From contig CAZHOV010000023.1 in assembly GCA_964534315.1 (NCBI GenBank), positions 1-42,350 on the forward strand: DNA of 42,350 bases, given 5' to 3'. A model generated the notes under the pieces. The model saw nothing but the letters and a program-made list of their open reading frames with translations, was not told the DNA's origin and searched no databases. This stretch comes from CAZHOV01 sp964534315 (GTDB lineage Bacteria > Bacteroidota > Bacteroidia > Chitinophagales > Saprospiraceae). A program made the translations under genes and the position numbers. Below are positions 15,922 to 24,219 of this stretch, one piece after another (position 1 is the first letter of the stretch; each line of letters starts with the position of its first letter).

Positions 15922-16461
15922 ATGAAAACAACTTATTTATTTTTCTTCTTATTTGTCTTTGGACTAACTTCATGCGGCCCTAACCTAGCCCCTTTTACCC
16001 AAAGGTTGATTGATGAAAATGGTTGGTCAGATCGCGAACTTGAACGAATTCAGTTCTACCTCTCAGAAGATGTCGTTTTGCGAAGAAAATTTTCGAGCGG
16101 TGATACAAGAATTGAATCCGGAGAAATCAAAATGATCGGAAACGAAAAATACGAAGAGATACTTATCGCTAGAGCTACTCCGGGTGTACTTATTTTCAAA
16201 CCAAAAGAAGAGCGGTTCGCCATAAGCTTTGAAAAGGGTGACGATAAATTTCTCATATTCGGTATGGAACCTAAAATGGGCGGAAGGTACACGCTTAGAG
16301 CAAAAAATTGGAATAGAAAAACAGGGGCGGTAACCTATGGTAACAAACAATTTTTTACCCTCGCCGAAAACGCAGATGCTTCCTTAATGGTCGATCTAAA
16401 GAAAATTAATAACCGAAAAATTAAATCCAGAAGAGCGGAAGGTAGAAGAATTGACGATTAG
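15922..16461 (+). CDS. Putative lipoprotein of unknown function
   Basis: A 179-residue protein starting MKTTYLFFFLFVFGLTSCGP. The lipobox LTSC puts the lipidated Cys at residue 18, so export and anchoring in an outer or inner membrane are likely. The mature part is beta-rich and carries RLIDENGWSDRELERIQFYL, RRKFSSGDTRIESGEIK and MVDLKKINNRKIKSRRAEGR; the last segment is very basic. I do not recognise a domain. ATG 15922 is chosen over 15895 because the longer version places a charged stretch before the signal peptide. A TAACTTTA box (15864-15871) about 50 bp upstream may be its promoter, without a clear -33. Confidence 0.7.
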   Translation: MKTTYLFFFLFVFGLTSCGPNLAPFTQRLIDENGWSDRELERIQFYLSEDVVLRRKFSSGDTRIESGEIKMIGNEKYEEILIARATPGVLIFKPKEERFAISFEKGDDKFLIFGMEPKMGGRYTLRAKNWNRKTGAVTYGNKQFFTLAENADASLMVDLKKINNRKIKSRRAEGRRIDD

Positions 16462-16595
16462 TTCTGTTTGTGTTTGAGGGGCATTAGAATTTTCCCTTTT
16501 CCAGCGAGGGTGCTGCCGCGCATGGTATATGAGCGGAAATAGCCTCATGAGCTAAAATTATTTGGTCTATTAAAGCATGTTTATTAATCGGCAAA

Positions 16596-17246
16596 TCACC
16601 GGTCTGCTTTAACTCCTTTTAATAGCGGAACAAACCTAAAGGAGTCTAGTATGGTTTCTTCATAGTCCTCTTCTCCTAATCGCCTCAATGTTAACATTTT
16701 TTGAATATTTTCTCCGACAGGTATCACCAAAAGACCCCCAACCTTTAACTGCTTTTTTAAAGCTTCCGGCACTTCCGGAGCACCTGCAGTGACTATTATC
16801 TTATCAAAAGGCGCAAACTCGGGCAGGCCCTTAAAGCCATCTCTCCAAAAAGTGCGTATATTCCGAAATCCCATTTGATCCAACAACTTTGATGCTTTTC
16901 GAAATAAAGCCTCCTGCCGCTCTACCGTGTACACCATAGCCCCCATCACCGCTAAAATGGCTGCCTGATAACCGGAACCAGTCCCTACTTCCAAAATTTT
17001 ATCTTTTTTCTGTACTTCCAGCAACGTAGTCTGATAGGCTACCGTATAAGGCTGCGAAATAGTCTGATCATTTCCAATAGGAAACGCTTTGTCGACATAT
17101 GCCCATTTATCAAAAGCTTTATCCAGAAAAAAATGCCTGGGCACCACCTCAATCGCCGCCAAAACCCGTTCATCGGGGATTCCCTTTTCCTTCAGCTCAC
17201 TGACTAATTGCTCTCTTAATCCCTTATGCCTGTAGGTGTCTTTCAA
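16596..17246 (-). CDS. pcm: Protein-L-isoaspartate O-methyltransferase
   Basis: A 216-residue SAM-dependent methyltransferase that methylates L-isoaspartyl residues in aged proteins to start their repair. The N-terminal helices read LREQLVSELKEKGIPDERVL, followed by the substrate-binding FPIGNDQTISQPYTVAYQT and SAM motif I, ILEVGTGSGYQAAILA. Post-I (VYTVERQEALF) and motif II (FDKIIVTAGAPEVPEAL) are also typical. It overlaps the dgkA-like gene by four bases (ATGA), so the two are translationally coupled. Confidence 0.95.
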   Translation of the reverse strand: MKDTYRHKGLREQLVSELKEKGIPDERVLAAIEVVPRHFFLDKAFDKWAYVDKAFPIGNDQTISQPYTVAYQTTLLEVQKKDKILEVGTGSGYQAAILAVMGAMVYTVERQEALFRKASKLLDQMGFRNIRTFWRDGFKGLPEFAPFDKIIVTAGAPEVPEALKKQLKVGGLLVIPVGENIQKMLTLRRLGEEDYEETILDSFRFVPLLKGVKADR

Positions 17247-17599
17247 AATAATTCAATAATTTTTGGAAGAAAAATGATAAATCCAATAATTGCAGCTGCC
17301 ATAGCCGCCAATAGTACACCCCCGGCAGCTACATCCTTTGTCTTGCCGGCCAGTTCGTTATATTCAGGGGAAACGAGATCCGTCAGGAACTCTAGCCCGC
17401 TATTGAAGGCCTCTGCACTCAAAACCATCCCGATAGCGAACACCAACAAACACCACTCCGTAGCAGATAATCCAAAATAAAATCCACCTCCAATCACTAC
17501 AAAGGTCGCAAAAATATGAATGATAAAGTTGGGTTGGGTCCTTACTAAGGTAGCAATGCCCTGAAAAGCATATTTAAAACTTAACAGCCTTTTTTTCAT
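17243..17599 (-). CDS. Diacylglycerol kinase / undecaprenol kinase family protein
   Basis: A 118-residue membrane protein of the DgkA family (PF01219). It has three helices; the conserved active-site region is seen in EAFNSGLEFLTDLVSPEYNE and AGKTKDVAAGGVLLAA, including the Glu in E-x-x-N-(S/T)-x-x-E and KDxAAGAV-like motif. The N-terminal RLLSFKYAFQGIATLVRTQPN is also typical. In Gram-negative bacteria these enzymes phosphorylate diacylglycerol or undecaprenol; which lipid is used here cannot be told from sequence. It begins 16 bp after the lamin-tail giant gene and overlaps pcm, so all three are probably in one transcript. Confidence 0.9.
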   Translation of the reverse strand: MKKRLLSFKYAFQGIATLVRTQPNFIIHIFATFVVIGGGFYFGLSATEWCLLVFAIGMVLSAEAFNSGLEFLTDLVSPEYNELAGKTKDVAAGGVLLAAMAAAIIGFIIFLPKIIELF

Positions 17600-17614
17600 C
17601 CGTCTCCCTTTCTA

Positions 17615-20600
17615 TTAATCTAATTGCCCAGCCAATACGCAGGTCTCCTTGAAATGTTGAACGTCTCCTTGCGGATTAAATAACTCCATCCACAAAATAT
17701 AAATCCCTATACGTGCCCGGTCTCCTTCATCCCGCGAACCGTCCCAAGTGAAAAACCCCTCTTCTACCCCCAATACCTCATTGCGCTTTAATTGCTTAAC
17801 CAACCGGCCGTTGGCATCATATACATTTACATTGATTGTATAACCGGGTTCAGAAATATCATAATCTACCCTTAATACATCCTTATACCCGTCTCCGTCA
17901 GGAGAAAATGTCTTTTCTTGAATAAAAAAGATTTCTTCTTCGTCTTGCCCACCTACCAGGTATTGTGAATTCCGATAGGTAGGGGTTCCCCAACAAAAAA
18001 CCTCTGAAGCCGAATGCCAGTTATCAGGATCCTGAGAAGGTCCATCCGGATCCAGCCGCTCCAATGAAACGCCCTCCTCATCGTCAATAAAGGAATAGTG
18101 ATAATCGTCAAAATACGTAAATTCATCAATCAGAAGCGTTCTCACAACTTTTATGGTGTCAATAACGACTGTATCCACAATAAGAAGGGAGTCAACCGTC
18201 TCAGCACGTTGAATTACTACCGTACCCTCATCGTTGGGAAAACTCGGTAGCGCATTGGTCAATAACCGCTTTTCATTAAAATCATTTTTTTCCAGAAATA
18301 CCGCTGACTCCTCGCAATAAAACCGAGAAATAATATCTATAACACCAGGTGTCAATACAACATATTCACCGGGAAATAGTAAATAATCCTGGTTGACGAC
18401 AACAGGGTCGTCAAGCTCACCATCATCATCCCTATTGTAGATAATCAAATCGCCTATGTTAAACACAGAATCAGACCGGTTATAAAATTCGACAAAGTCT
18501 ACTCCGCCTGTCTCCGGGTCAAACAAAATTTCATTAACCACCATTGAACGGGGAGTAATCCGCTGGGGTAACGCCACCCTGGCCGTGTCCAATAACCCAA
18601 TCGCATTTCCTACACAGTCCGAGATGGAACTACTCAAATCCAACTGATAAACAATTCCTTGTTGCAAAGGCTCTCCTAGTGTAAGTAATACACTATTAAA
18701 AAAAGGCGGCTCCAATTCTGCATTTTCTAATACCAAAGAGGGATTAAAATTGTAATTGGTAACATCAGCCACTGTCATCTCATCCAGTGATTTATCAAAA
18801 AACAGCCGGACTTTTCGGGGGTTGTCTTCATCAGGGAAGGCTCTGAGCAATTCCGGACTAGATTCGTCCGGGAAAGCTTCTGCGATCGAATTGCCTAACC
18901 CCGGCGTACCTCCCGCACCGTTCTCGCTAGCCCTCCAATTTTCATCACCCAGGCAAGGTGCATCGATATTCATCAGCTCTAATGACCAGCCCCCGCCAGC
19001 CTTCGCATTGTCGCGGTACCATCCCGCATTATACTCTACGGCATGAATGGTCTGATTAACCGTATCTTTTAAAATAACTCTTCCCAATAAGTTGGGTAAG
19101 GAAAGAAATGATTCAAGCGGGATATTATTTGCAAAATCAGCATATTCAGTATTTGCCGGATCAAATTCATACAAAAACACCTGCTCTCCAGGCTGAAGCA
19201 CATAAAAGGGAAGTTCATAATCCGCAATCCCGTTGGAGATCACACAAGTGTTCAGATTAATGTTTTTGTCGCTCCGGTTATAAATCTCTACATACTCTAC
19301 CTCCGGAAGCCCTAGGGTTCCTCCGTTTGGAAGCCGGGGGTTAGCCATGATCTCGGTAATCAGTAAATCATAACGGTCAGCAAGCGCTGCTTCCAGAAAG
19401 GTAAAATCCCGAGAATTATTAGCCGCATCTATTTCATTCCCCAGGCAATCTTTTACCTCTGAACTGAGCGTTATGGTATACGTTTGCTCATCCTGAAAAA
19501 ACGGAGCTTCGATGACCAGTTCAAGAATAGTCTGATCAAATTCATTTACCTCGAAATTAGAGAACTCAACAATGGAACCTACATTTCCGGAGATCTCATA
19601 ATAAGCAGGATTTAGCGCACCTACATCCAGGGCTTCGTCAAACACCAGCTGAAGCCGGTTATTTTGGAGAGCGATCGCATCAATCAGACCAGGCCCAGTC
19701 AAATCAGGCACATCATTAAAATTGGAATTTTGACTACCCGGAGTACCTCCCTGCGAAGCAGTAGAAGCTGACCAATTGGTAAAATTAGAGCATACCTTAT
19801 TGGGGTTGATCAACTCCAACGTCCACCCTCCGTCATCTTTATCCGGATCTTTGTACCAATCAATGGTATAAGCGACCTCGTGAATAGGAATACTCAAATC
19901 CGTCGATAATGATAGCGACTCTCCTGCATTGGTGAGTGAAGGAAAATCCTCTAGCGCCAACACATTTCCAAAAGGAGTAAACAGCCCCTCATCAACCGTA
20001 GAACAAAGGATGAGATAACTTTTTGGCGGCATTACGTAAAAAGGTAGATTTAATACGCCCGAACCATCCGAAAACTTATACCCTTCCAAATTTATCGCTT
20101 TATCACTACGGTTGAATAACTCCACAAACTCCGCCTCCGGCAAAACTACTTGTGGGGAGGGATCCGGAAAAATCTCATTGATCAATATATCAAAACGCTC
20201 AGCAAATTGAATCTCCACAAAAGTAAAAGAAATAGTGTCGCCGGGAGGCTGAACGAGATTACCCGAACAATCGGCAACGGCATTACTGGCTCCTATGGTA
20301 TAAACAATCCCGTTCTCAAAAAAAGGAGCCTCAATGGTTAAGAGGAGCGTTTGCCTGTCAGCATCAAAAAAACTGGCTCCAACTACATTGCCGGTTCCCG
20401 GACTTATACTGAAAAAGGTGGGGTCTGCTGCACTGTCATCCAGCACTTCATTAAACGTCAGTAATACTTCACTTTCCGATAATGCAACAGCTTCTGCCAT
20501 CGACGGCCCTTCCTGGTCGGGCGTGTCATCAAAAACAGCGTTCTCTTCCCCTGGCGTCCCGCCCTGACTATCTGTAGAAGCAATCCAGTTGGCTCCTCCC

Positions 20601-22786
20601 AGGCATAGTAGATTAGGATTGATCAGTTCGAGGGTCCACCCCCCTTCTTCTTTTCCAGGGGCCAGATACCATTCGGAGGAATAGGTTACCTGGTGAATCG
20701 TGTCTCCGGCCGGATTAACCAGGCTGAGTTGCTCTCCTCCGTTTGTCAAAGAAGGAAAGGTTGCTATGGGAAGTACATTAGTAATACCAAGCGCAAGGAA
20801 ATCAGATTCAGCATCGTCATCACAAAGTACAACATAGCTGTTGGGCGCTAACACATATGCATCCAGAATATCCGAACTGCTGGCATCCAAAAATTCAAAA
20901 CCAGCAAGATCGATAGATTTGTTTGAGCGGTTGTACAGTTCTACAAATTCTGCCTCCGGTAAACCGACGACAGGGGTCGGATCAGCCATAATCTCATTAA
21001 TCAAAATATCAAGCGCCTCAGCTTCCTGCGTCTCTATATAAGTAAACATAGCAGAATTGGCTCCGGGCTGAACGGGATTACCCACGCAGTCTGTTACGGC
21101 TCCAGATAGCGTGATCGTATAAGTTGTCTGATCCTGAAAAAAAGGAGCTTCAATAGTAAGCGTGATGATCGTCGGTTCAATAGGGTCGATAGTCACTTCC
21201 TGAATATTTCCCACAGCAGGATCAATGGTATAAAAAGCGGGATCGTCAGCAGATAAATCGACTGCTTCATCTAATATTAATTGTAATTGATTGTTGGCTA
21301 GCGGCTGGGCTTCTACCAATCCTGGTCCCGTCACATCCGGCGTATCGTCAAAAACGGAGTTTTCGCCGCTCGGGGTGCCTCCGGAAGGATCATTGGAAGC
21401 GATCCAATTTTCAGCACCCTTGCAAAACTGATCGGGGTTGATCAGTTCAAGCGACCAGCCGCCATCATCTTTTACCTCATCCTGGTACCAATCGGTCGTA
21501 TAATTAACCTGATGAATCGTATCTCCGTCAGCATTGACAATGCTGAGTTTTTCGCCTCCATTGGTTAGAGAAGGGAAACTGGGAATGAGCAAAATATCTG
21601 TAACCCCGAGATCTGTAAAAGCCATTTCGTCACCATCATCGCAGAGCAAGACGTAGGCGCCGGGTAGAAGCAGGTAACTATCCAATACATCTGAGCTACT
21701 CCCATCGACAAATTCAAAACCGCTGAGGTCAATGGCATTATCAGAACGATTATACAATTCTACATATTCCGCATCGGGAAGTCCGACAACAGGAGTGGGA
21801 TCTGCCATGATTTCATTGATCAGCAAATCGAAGGGCCCGGCAACACCTGCCTGAAAATAGGTAAACGATTGGCTTTCAGCCACTGACGGATTACCAGCTA
21901 GATCTTCAATATTTTGAGCCGTTACCTCGTAAGTGGTACCGTTTTGCATGGCAGACACATTAAGCAGGACCCTTGTCGGATCAACATCCAGCGAAGCTCC
22001 GGCAATGCTAATGCCGTTATCCATAGCATAATTGGTAACCGTACCGGCAGAAATGGGGTCCAACACTTCGTTGAATTGCAATTCGACCATGCTTGCATCC
22101 AAAGCCTGAGCGGCTATGAGGCTGGGCGGCGTTGCATCCTGAAAAACAGGACTAACCAGAATATCGTCAAAATAAAAATCTTCTTTCCTGGTTTCTGTAT
22201 ATGAACAGAAAAAACCGAAATAACTTCCCATTGGATAGGTTTGATCCTGTACCATGCCTTCCTGTTGAAAATCTGTCCCGCCCGTATAGTCCGCTTCAAG
22301 GATCCAATTTCCGTCAGTGTCTCTGGTTATCCTTACCCTGGTTACCGGATTAGTAGCCACAGCACCAGGCGTACCGCTCAACAACAACTCATCGCTATTG
22401 CCATCCTGGCGGTAAAGTTCTAGGGCATCGTCGCTTCCGGAGGCTCCGATCTCTATAAAGTAACCATTGAGATCAGATGAGAGATCAGGGTTGTCAGAAG
22501 ATAAATAAATACGGAGCTGATTGGAGGAGGAGGGATTAAAATCAAGGCGGAAGAAAAACTCCCAGGTAGCAGTGTCCAGCGTAGGCACTGCCGAATATAA
22601 AAAGGACGTTCCGCCGGCAGTATCCATAAGCTGGAGCTCATTATCTCCGTTGACGATAAAGGCATTGGTCGTGCCCAGCCAGGTGGGATTTGTAGAAAAA
22701 TCACCGTCTTCAAAGTTGTCCTGAAACTGGCTGAATCCCAATAAAGGAATGCATAGAAACAAAAGGGGTAAAGTTATCCGGTCCAT
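17615..22786 (-). CDS. Giant secreted lamin-tail repeat protein with T9SS/gliding-type C-terminus
   Basis: A 1,723-residue secreted protein. A signal peptide (MDRITLPLLFLCIPLLGFSQ) is followed by a laminin-G/concanavalin-like domain (about residues 20-200). Then come a bacterial Ig-like unit and four regular repeats of about 273 residues, each a lamin-tail domain followed by an Ig-like (SbsA-type) domain. The lamin-tail starts (INEIMADPTP, INEIFPDPSP, ITEIMANPRL) fall at about 318, 591, 864 and 1138. A fifth, more divergent lamin-tail domain starts at about 1413. The last 100 residues (FSPDGDGYKDVLRVDYDISE to the end) match the FlgD-Ig/gliding-associated C-terminal type used for T9SS export. 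ATG 22786 is preferred because a TATTTTTG box ends four bases upstream; the frame is open to 22813. Probably a surface adhesin or matrix protein. Confidence 0.85.
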   Translation of the reverse strand: MDRITLPLLFLCIPLLGFSQFQDNFEDGDFSTNPTWLGTTNAFIVNGDNELQLMDTAGGTSFLYSAVPTLDTATWEFFFRLDFNPSSSNQLRIYLSSDNPDLSSDLNGYFIEIGASGSDDALELYRQDGNSDELLLSGTPGAVATNPVTRVRITRDTDGNWILEADYTGGTDFQQEGMVQDQTYPMGSYFGFFCSYTETRKEDFYFDDILVSPVFQDATPPSLIAAQALDASMVELQFNEVLDPISAGTVTNYAMDNGISIAGASLDVDPTRVLLNVSAMQNGTTYEVTAQNIEDLAGNPSVAESQSFTYFQAGVAGPFDLLINEIMADPTPVVGLPDAEYVELYNRSDNAIDLSGFEFVDGSSSDVLDSYLLLPGAYVLLCDDGDEMAFTDLGVTDILLIPSFPSLTNGGEKLSIVNADGDTIHQVNYTTDWYQDEVKDDGGWSLELINPDQFCKGAENWIASNDPSGGTPSGENSVFDDTPDVTGPGLVEAQPLANNQLQLILDEAVDLSADDPAFYTIDPAVGNIQEVTIDPIEPTIITLTIEAPFFQDQTTYTITLSGAVTDCVGNPVQPGANSAMFTYIETQEAEALDILINEIMADPTPVVGLPEAEFVELYNRSNKSIDLAGFEFLDASSSDILDAYVLAPNSYVVLCDDDAESDFLALGITNVLPIATFPSLTNGGEQLSLVNPAGDTIHQVTYSSEWYLAPGKEEGGWTLELINPNLLCLGGANWIASTDSQGGTPGEENAVFDDTPDQEGPSMAEAVALSESEVLLTFNEVLDDSAADPTFFSISPGTGNVVGASFFDADRQTLLLTIEAPFFENGIVYTIGASNAVADCSGNLVQPPGDTISFTFVEIQFAERFDILINEIFPDPSPQVVLPEAEFVELFNRSDKAINLEGYKFSDGSGVLNLPFYVMPPKSYLILCSTVDEGLFTPFGNVLALEDFPSLTNAGESLSLSTDLSIPIHEVAYTIDWYKDPDKDDGGWTLELINPNKVCSNFTNWSASTASQGGTPGSQNSNFNDVPDLTGPGLIDAIALQNNRLQLVFDEALDVGALNPAYYEISGNVGSIVEFSNFEVNEFDQTILELVIEAPFFQDEQTYTITLSSEVKDCLGNEIDAANNSRDFTFLEAALADRYDLLITEIMANPRLPNGGTLGLPEVEYVEIYNRSDKNINLNTCVISNGIADYELPFYVLQPGEQVFLYEFDPANTEYADFANNIPLESFLSLPNLLGRVILKDTVNQTIHAVEYNAGWYRDNAKAGGGWSLELMNIDAPCLGDENWRASENGAGGTPGLGNSIAEAFPDESSPELLRAFPDEDNPRKVRLFFDKSLDEMTVADVTNYNFNPSLVLENAELEPPFFNSVLLTLGEPLQQGIVYQLDLSSSISDCVGNAIGLLDTARVALPQRITPRSMVVNEILFDPETGGVDFVEFYNRSDSVFNIGDLIIYNRDDDGELDDPVVVNQDYLLFPGEYVVLTPGVIDIISRFYCEESAVFLEKNDFNEKRLLTNALPSFPNDEGTVVIQRAETVDSLLIVDTVVIDTIKVVRTLLIDEFTYFDDYHYSFIDDEEGVSLERLDPDGPSQDPDNWHSASEVFCWGTPTYRNSQYLVGGQDEEEIFFIQEKTFSPDGDGYKDVLRVDYDISEPGYTINVNVYDANGRLVKQLKRNEVLGVEEGFFTWDGSRDEGDRARIGIYILWMELFNPQGDVQHFKETCVLAGQLD

Positions 22787-22868
22787 ACACCAAAAATAAT
22801 AAAGTATCCTCAAAAGCAGGGTCGATGTAGCATTAATTATTTATAAACATTTATTGCTAAGGGATACT

Positions 22869-22876
22869 TATCTTTG
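22869..22876 (+). promoter_or_regulatory. -7 box TATCTTTG upstream of asd
   Basis: TATCTTTG matches TANNTTTG and stands 30 bp before the asd ATG at 22907. The nearest TTG (22854) is too close to be a normal -33 element. An in-frame TTG at 22874 lies inside this box, so it cannot be the start codon. Confidence 0.55.
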
Positions 22877-22906
22877 CAATCTATTGATCATTTTAAAAAA
22901 ATAGTT

Positions 22907-23938
22907 ATGAAAGTTGCTGTTGTAGGTGCAACCGGTATGGTTGGCAAGGTGATGTGTCAGGTCTTGGAAGAGCGAAATTTTCCGGTAAGTGAATTTATTC
23001 CTGTAGCTTCTGAGCGTTCTGTGGGAAAACACATCTCACTTGGCGACAAGGAATACGCTATCGTTAGCATGAATGAAGCGATTGGATTGAAGCCGGATAT
23101 TGCCCTCTTTTCGGCGGGTGGAGGTACTTCTCTGGAATGGGCTCCCCAATTTGAAGCGGTAGGAACGACCGTTATCGATAACTCTTCTGCATGGCGCATG
23201 GACCCGGAAAAAAAGCTGATCGTTCCTGAAATAAATGCCCATCTGTTAACTCAAGAAGATAAGATCATCGCTAATCCCAATTGCTCGACTATCCAAATGG
23301 TGATGGCGCTTTACCCCTTACATAAAATTTTTACGATTAAACGATTGGTTATTTCCACTTACCAATCGATTACAGGTACGGGGGTCAAAGCGGTCCGCCA
23401 ATATGATGCTGAGCGGGCCGGACAGCATTTGAATGCGGATGAAGCAGCCTACCCTTACCCAATTTTCGAGAACTGCATCCCTCATTGTGATATTTTTCTC
23501 GATAATGACTACACCAAAGAAGAAATGAAATTGGTCCATGAAACCAGGAAGATCATGGATGCGCCTGATATTGGCATCACAGCCACTGCTGTGAGAGTAC
23601 CGGTAAAAGGAGGACATTCGGAAAATGTCAACATCTCTTTTGAAAAGCCATTTAACTTACAGGCCATAAAAGAACATTTAAGCTCGACTCCTGGCGTGGT
23701 CGTAGTTGACGACAAAGAAAAAGCGCTCTACCCGATGCCGCTATTCTCTAAAGATACAGACGATGTTTATGTGGGTAGAATTCGCCGGGATGACTCCGCT
23801 CCAAATAGTTTGAACCTATGGATCGTTTCAGATAATCTGAGAAAGGGAGCTGCTACGAATGCGATTCAAATCGCTGAATATTTAACCAAGCAACAAATTT
23901 TGAAGGCAAATAACCTCAAAAGCTCGATTTTCTCTTAA
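22907..23938 (+). CDS. asd: Aspartate-semialdehyde dehydrogenase
   Basis: A 343-residue NADPH-dependent enzyme that reduces aspartyl phosphate to aspartate semialdehyde, the branch point for lysine/diaminopimelate, threonine and methionine. The Rossmann start is MKVAVVGATGMVGKVMCQVL. The catalytic Cys126 is in ANPNCSTIQM, the SQTxxG-like region reads STYQSITGTGVKAVRQ, and the catalytic His is in VPVKGGHSENVNI. VDNSSAWR-like (IDNSSAWRMDPE) is also conserved. It is a monocistronic gene divergent from the lamin-tail giant. The sequence supports the bacterial type II ASADH rather than the archaeal one. Confidence 0.96.
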   Translation: MKVAVVGATGMVGKVMCQVLEERNFPVSEFIPVASERSVGKHISLGDKEYAIVSMNEAIGLKPDIALFSAGGGTSLEWAPQFEAVGTTVIDNSSAWRMDPEKKLIVPEINAHLLTQEDKIIANPNCSTIQMVMALYPLHKIFTIKRLVISTYQSITGTGVKAVRQYDAERAGQHLNADEAAYPYPIFENCIPHCDIFLDNDYTKEEMKLVHETRKIMDAPDIGITATAVRVPVKGGHSENVNISFEKPFNLQAIKEHLSSTPGVVVVDDKEKALYPMPLFSKDTDDVYVGRIRRDDSAPNSLNLWIVSDNLRKGAATNAIQIAEYLTKQQILKANNLKSSIFS

Positions 23939-24038
23939 TTCTTTATTAATTTTAGTGTTCTTTTTAAAATACAAAGGTAACCGGTTCTGAAAACCCCGGT
24001 TTTTAAGATACATTTTGATATTTCTGAAACGGTAAATT

Positions 24039-24124
24039 TATAGCAAGAGGTCACAACCTCCTTAAAAAACCCTTAGCGTATTGCCTTGCTATAAGTGGTG
24101 TAGGTTTTAAAGTATAAGACCTAC
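24039..24124. other. Structured intergenic element of unknown function
   Basis: Between asd and the coiled-coil gene. TATAGCAAG (24039-24047) pairs with CTTGCTATA (24085-24093); inside it GAGGT-CACA-ACCTC (24047-24060) forms a small hairpin. Directly after, GTAGGTTTT (24100-24108) pairs with AAGACCTAC (24116-24124), nine pairs with one wobble. The arrangement could be an untranslated leader structure or a small RNA of the following gene. Confidence 0.45.
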
Positions 24125-24219
24125 GCTTAAAAACGATTAAAAGCTACTTGTTAACTAACAAGATTTTATTTTTCAGTATTACTTGTTTAGATTATTTACT
24201 AACGAAACACTTACTTGTA

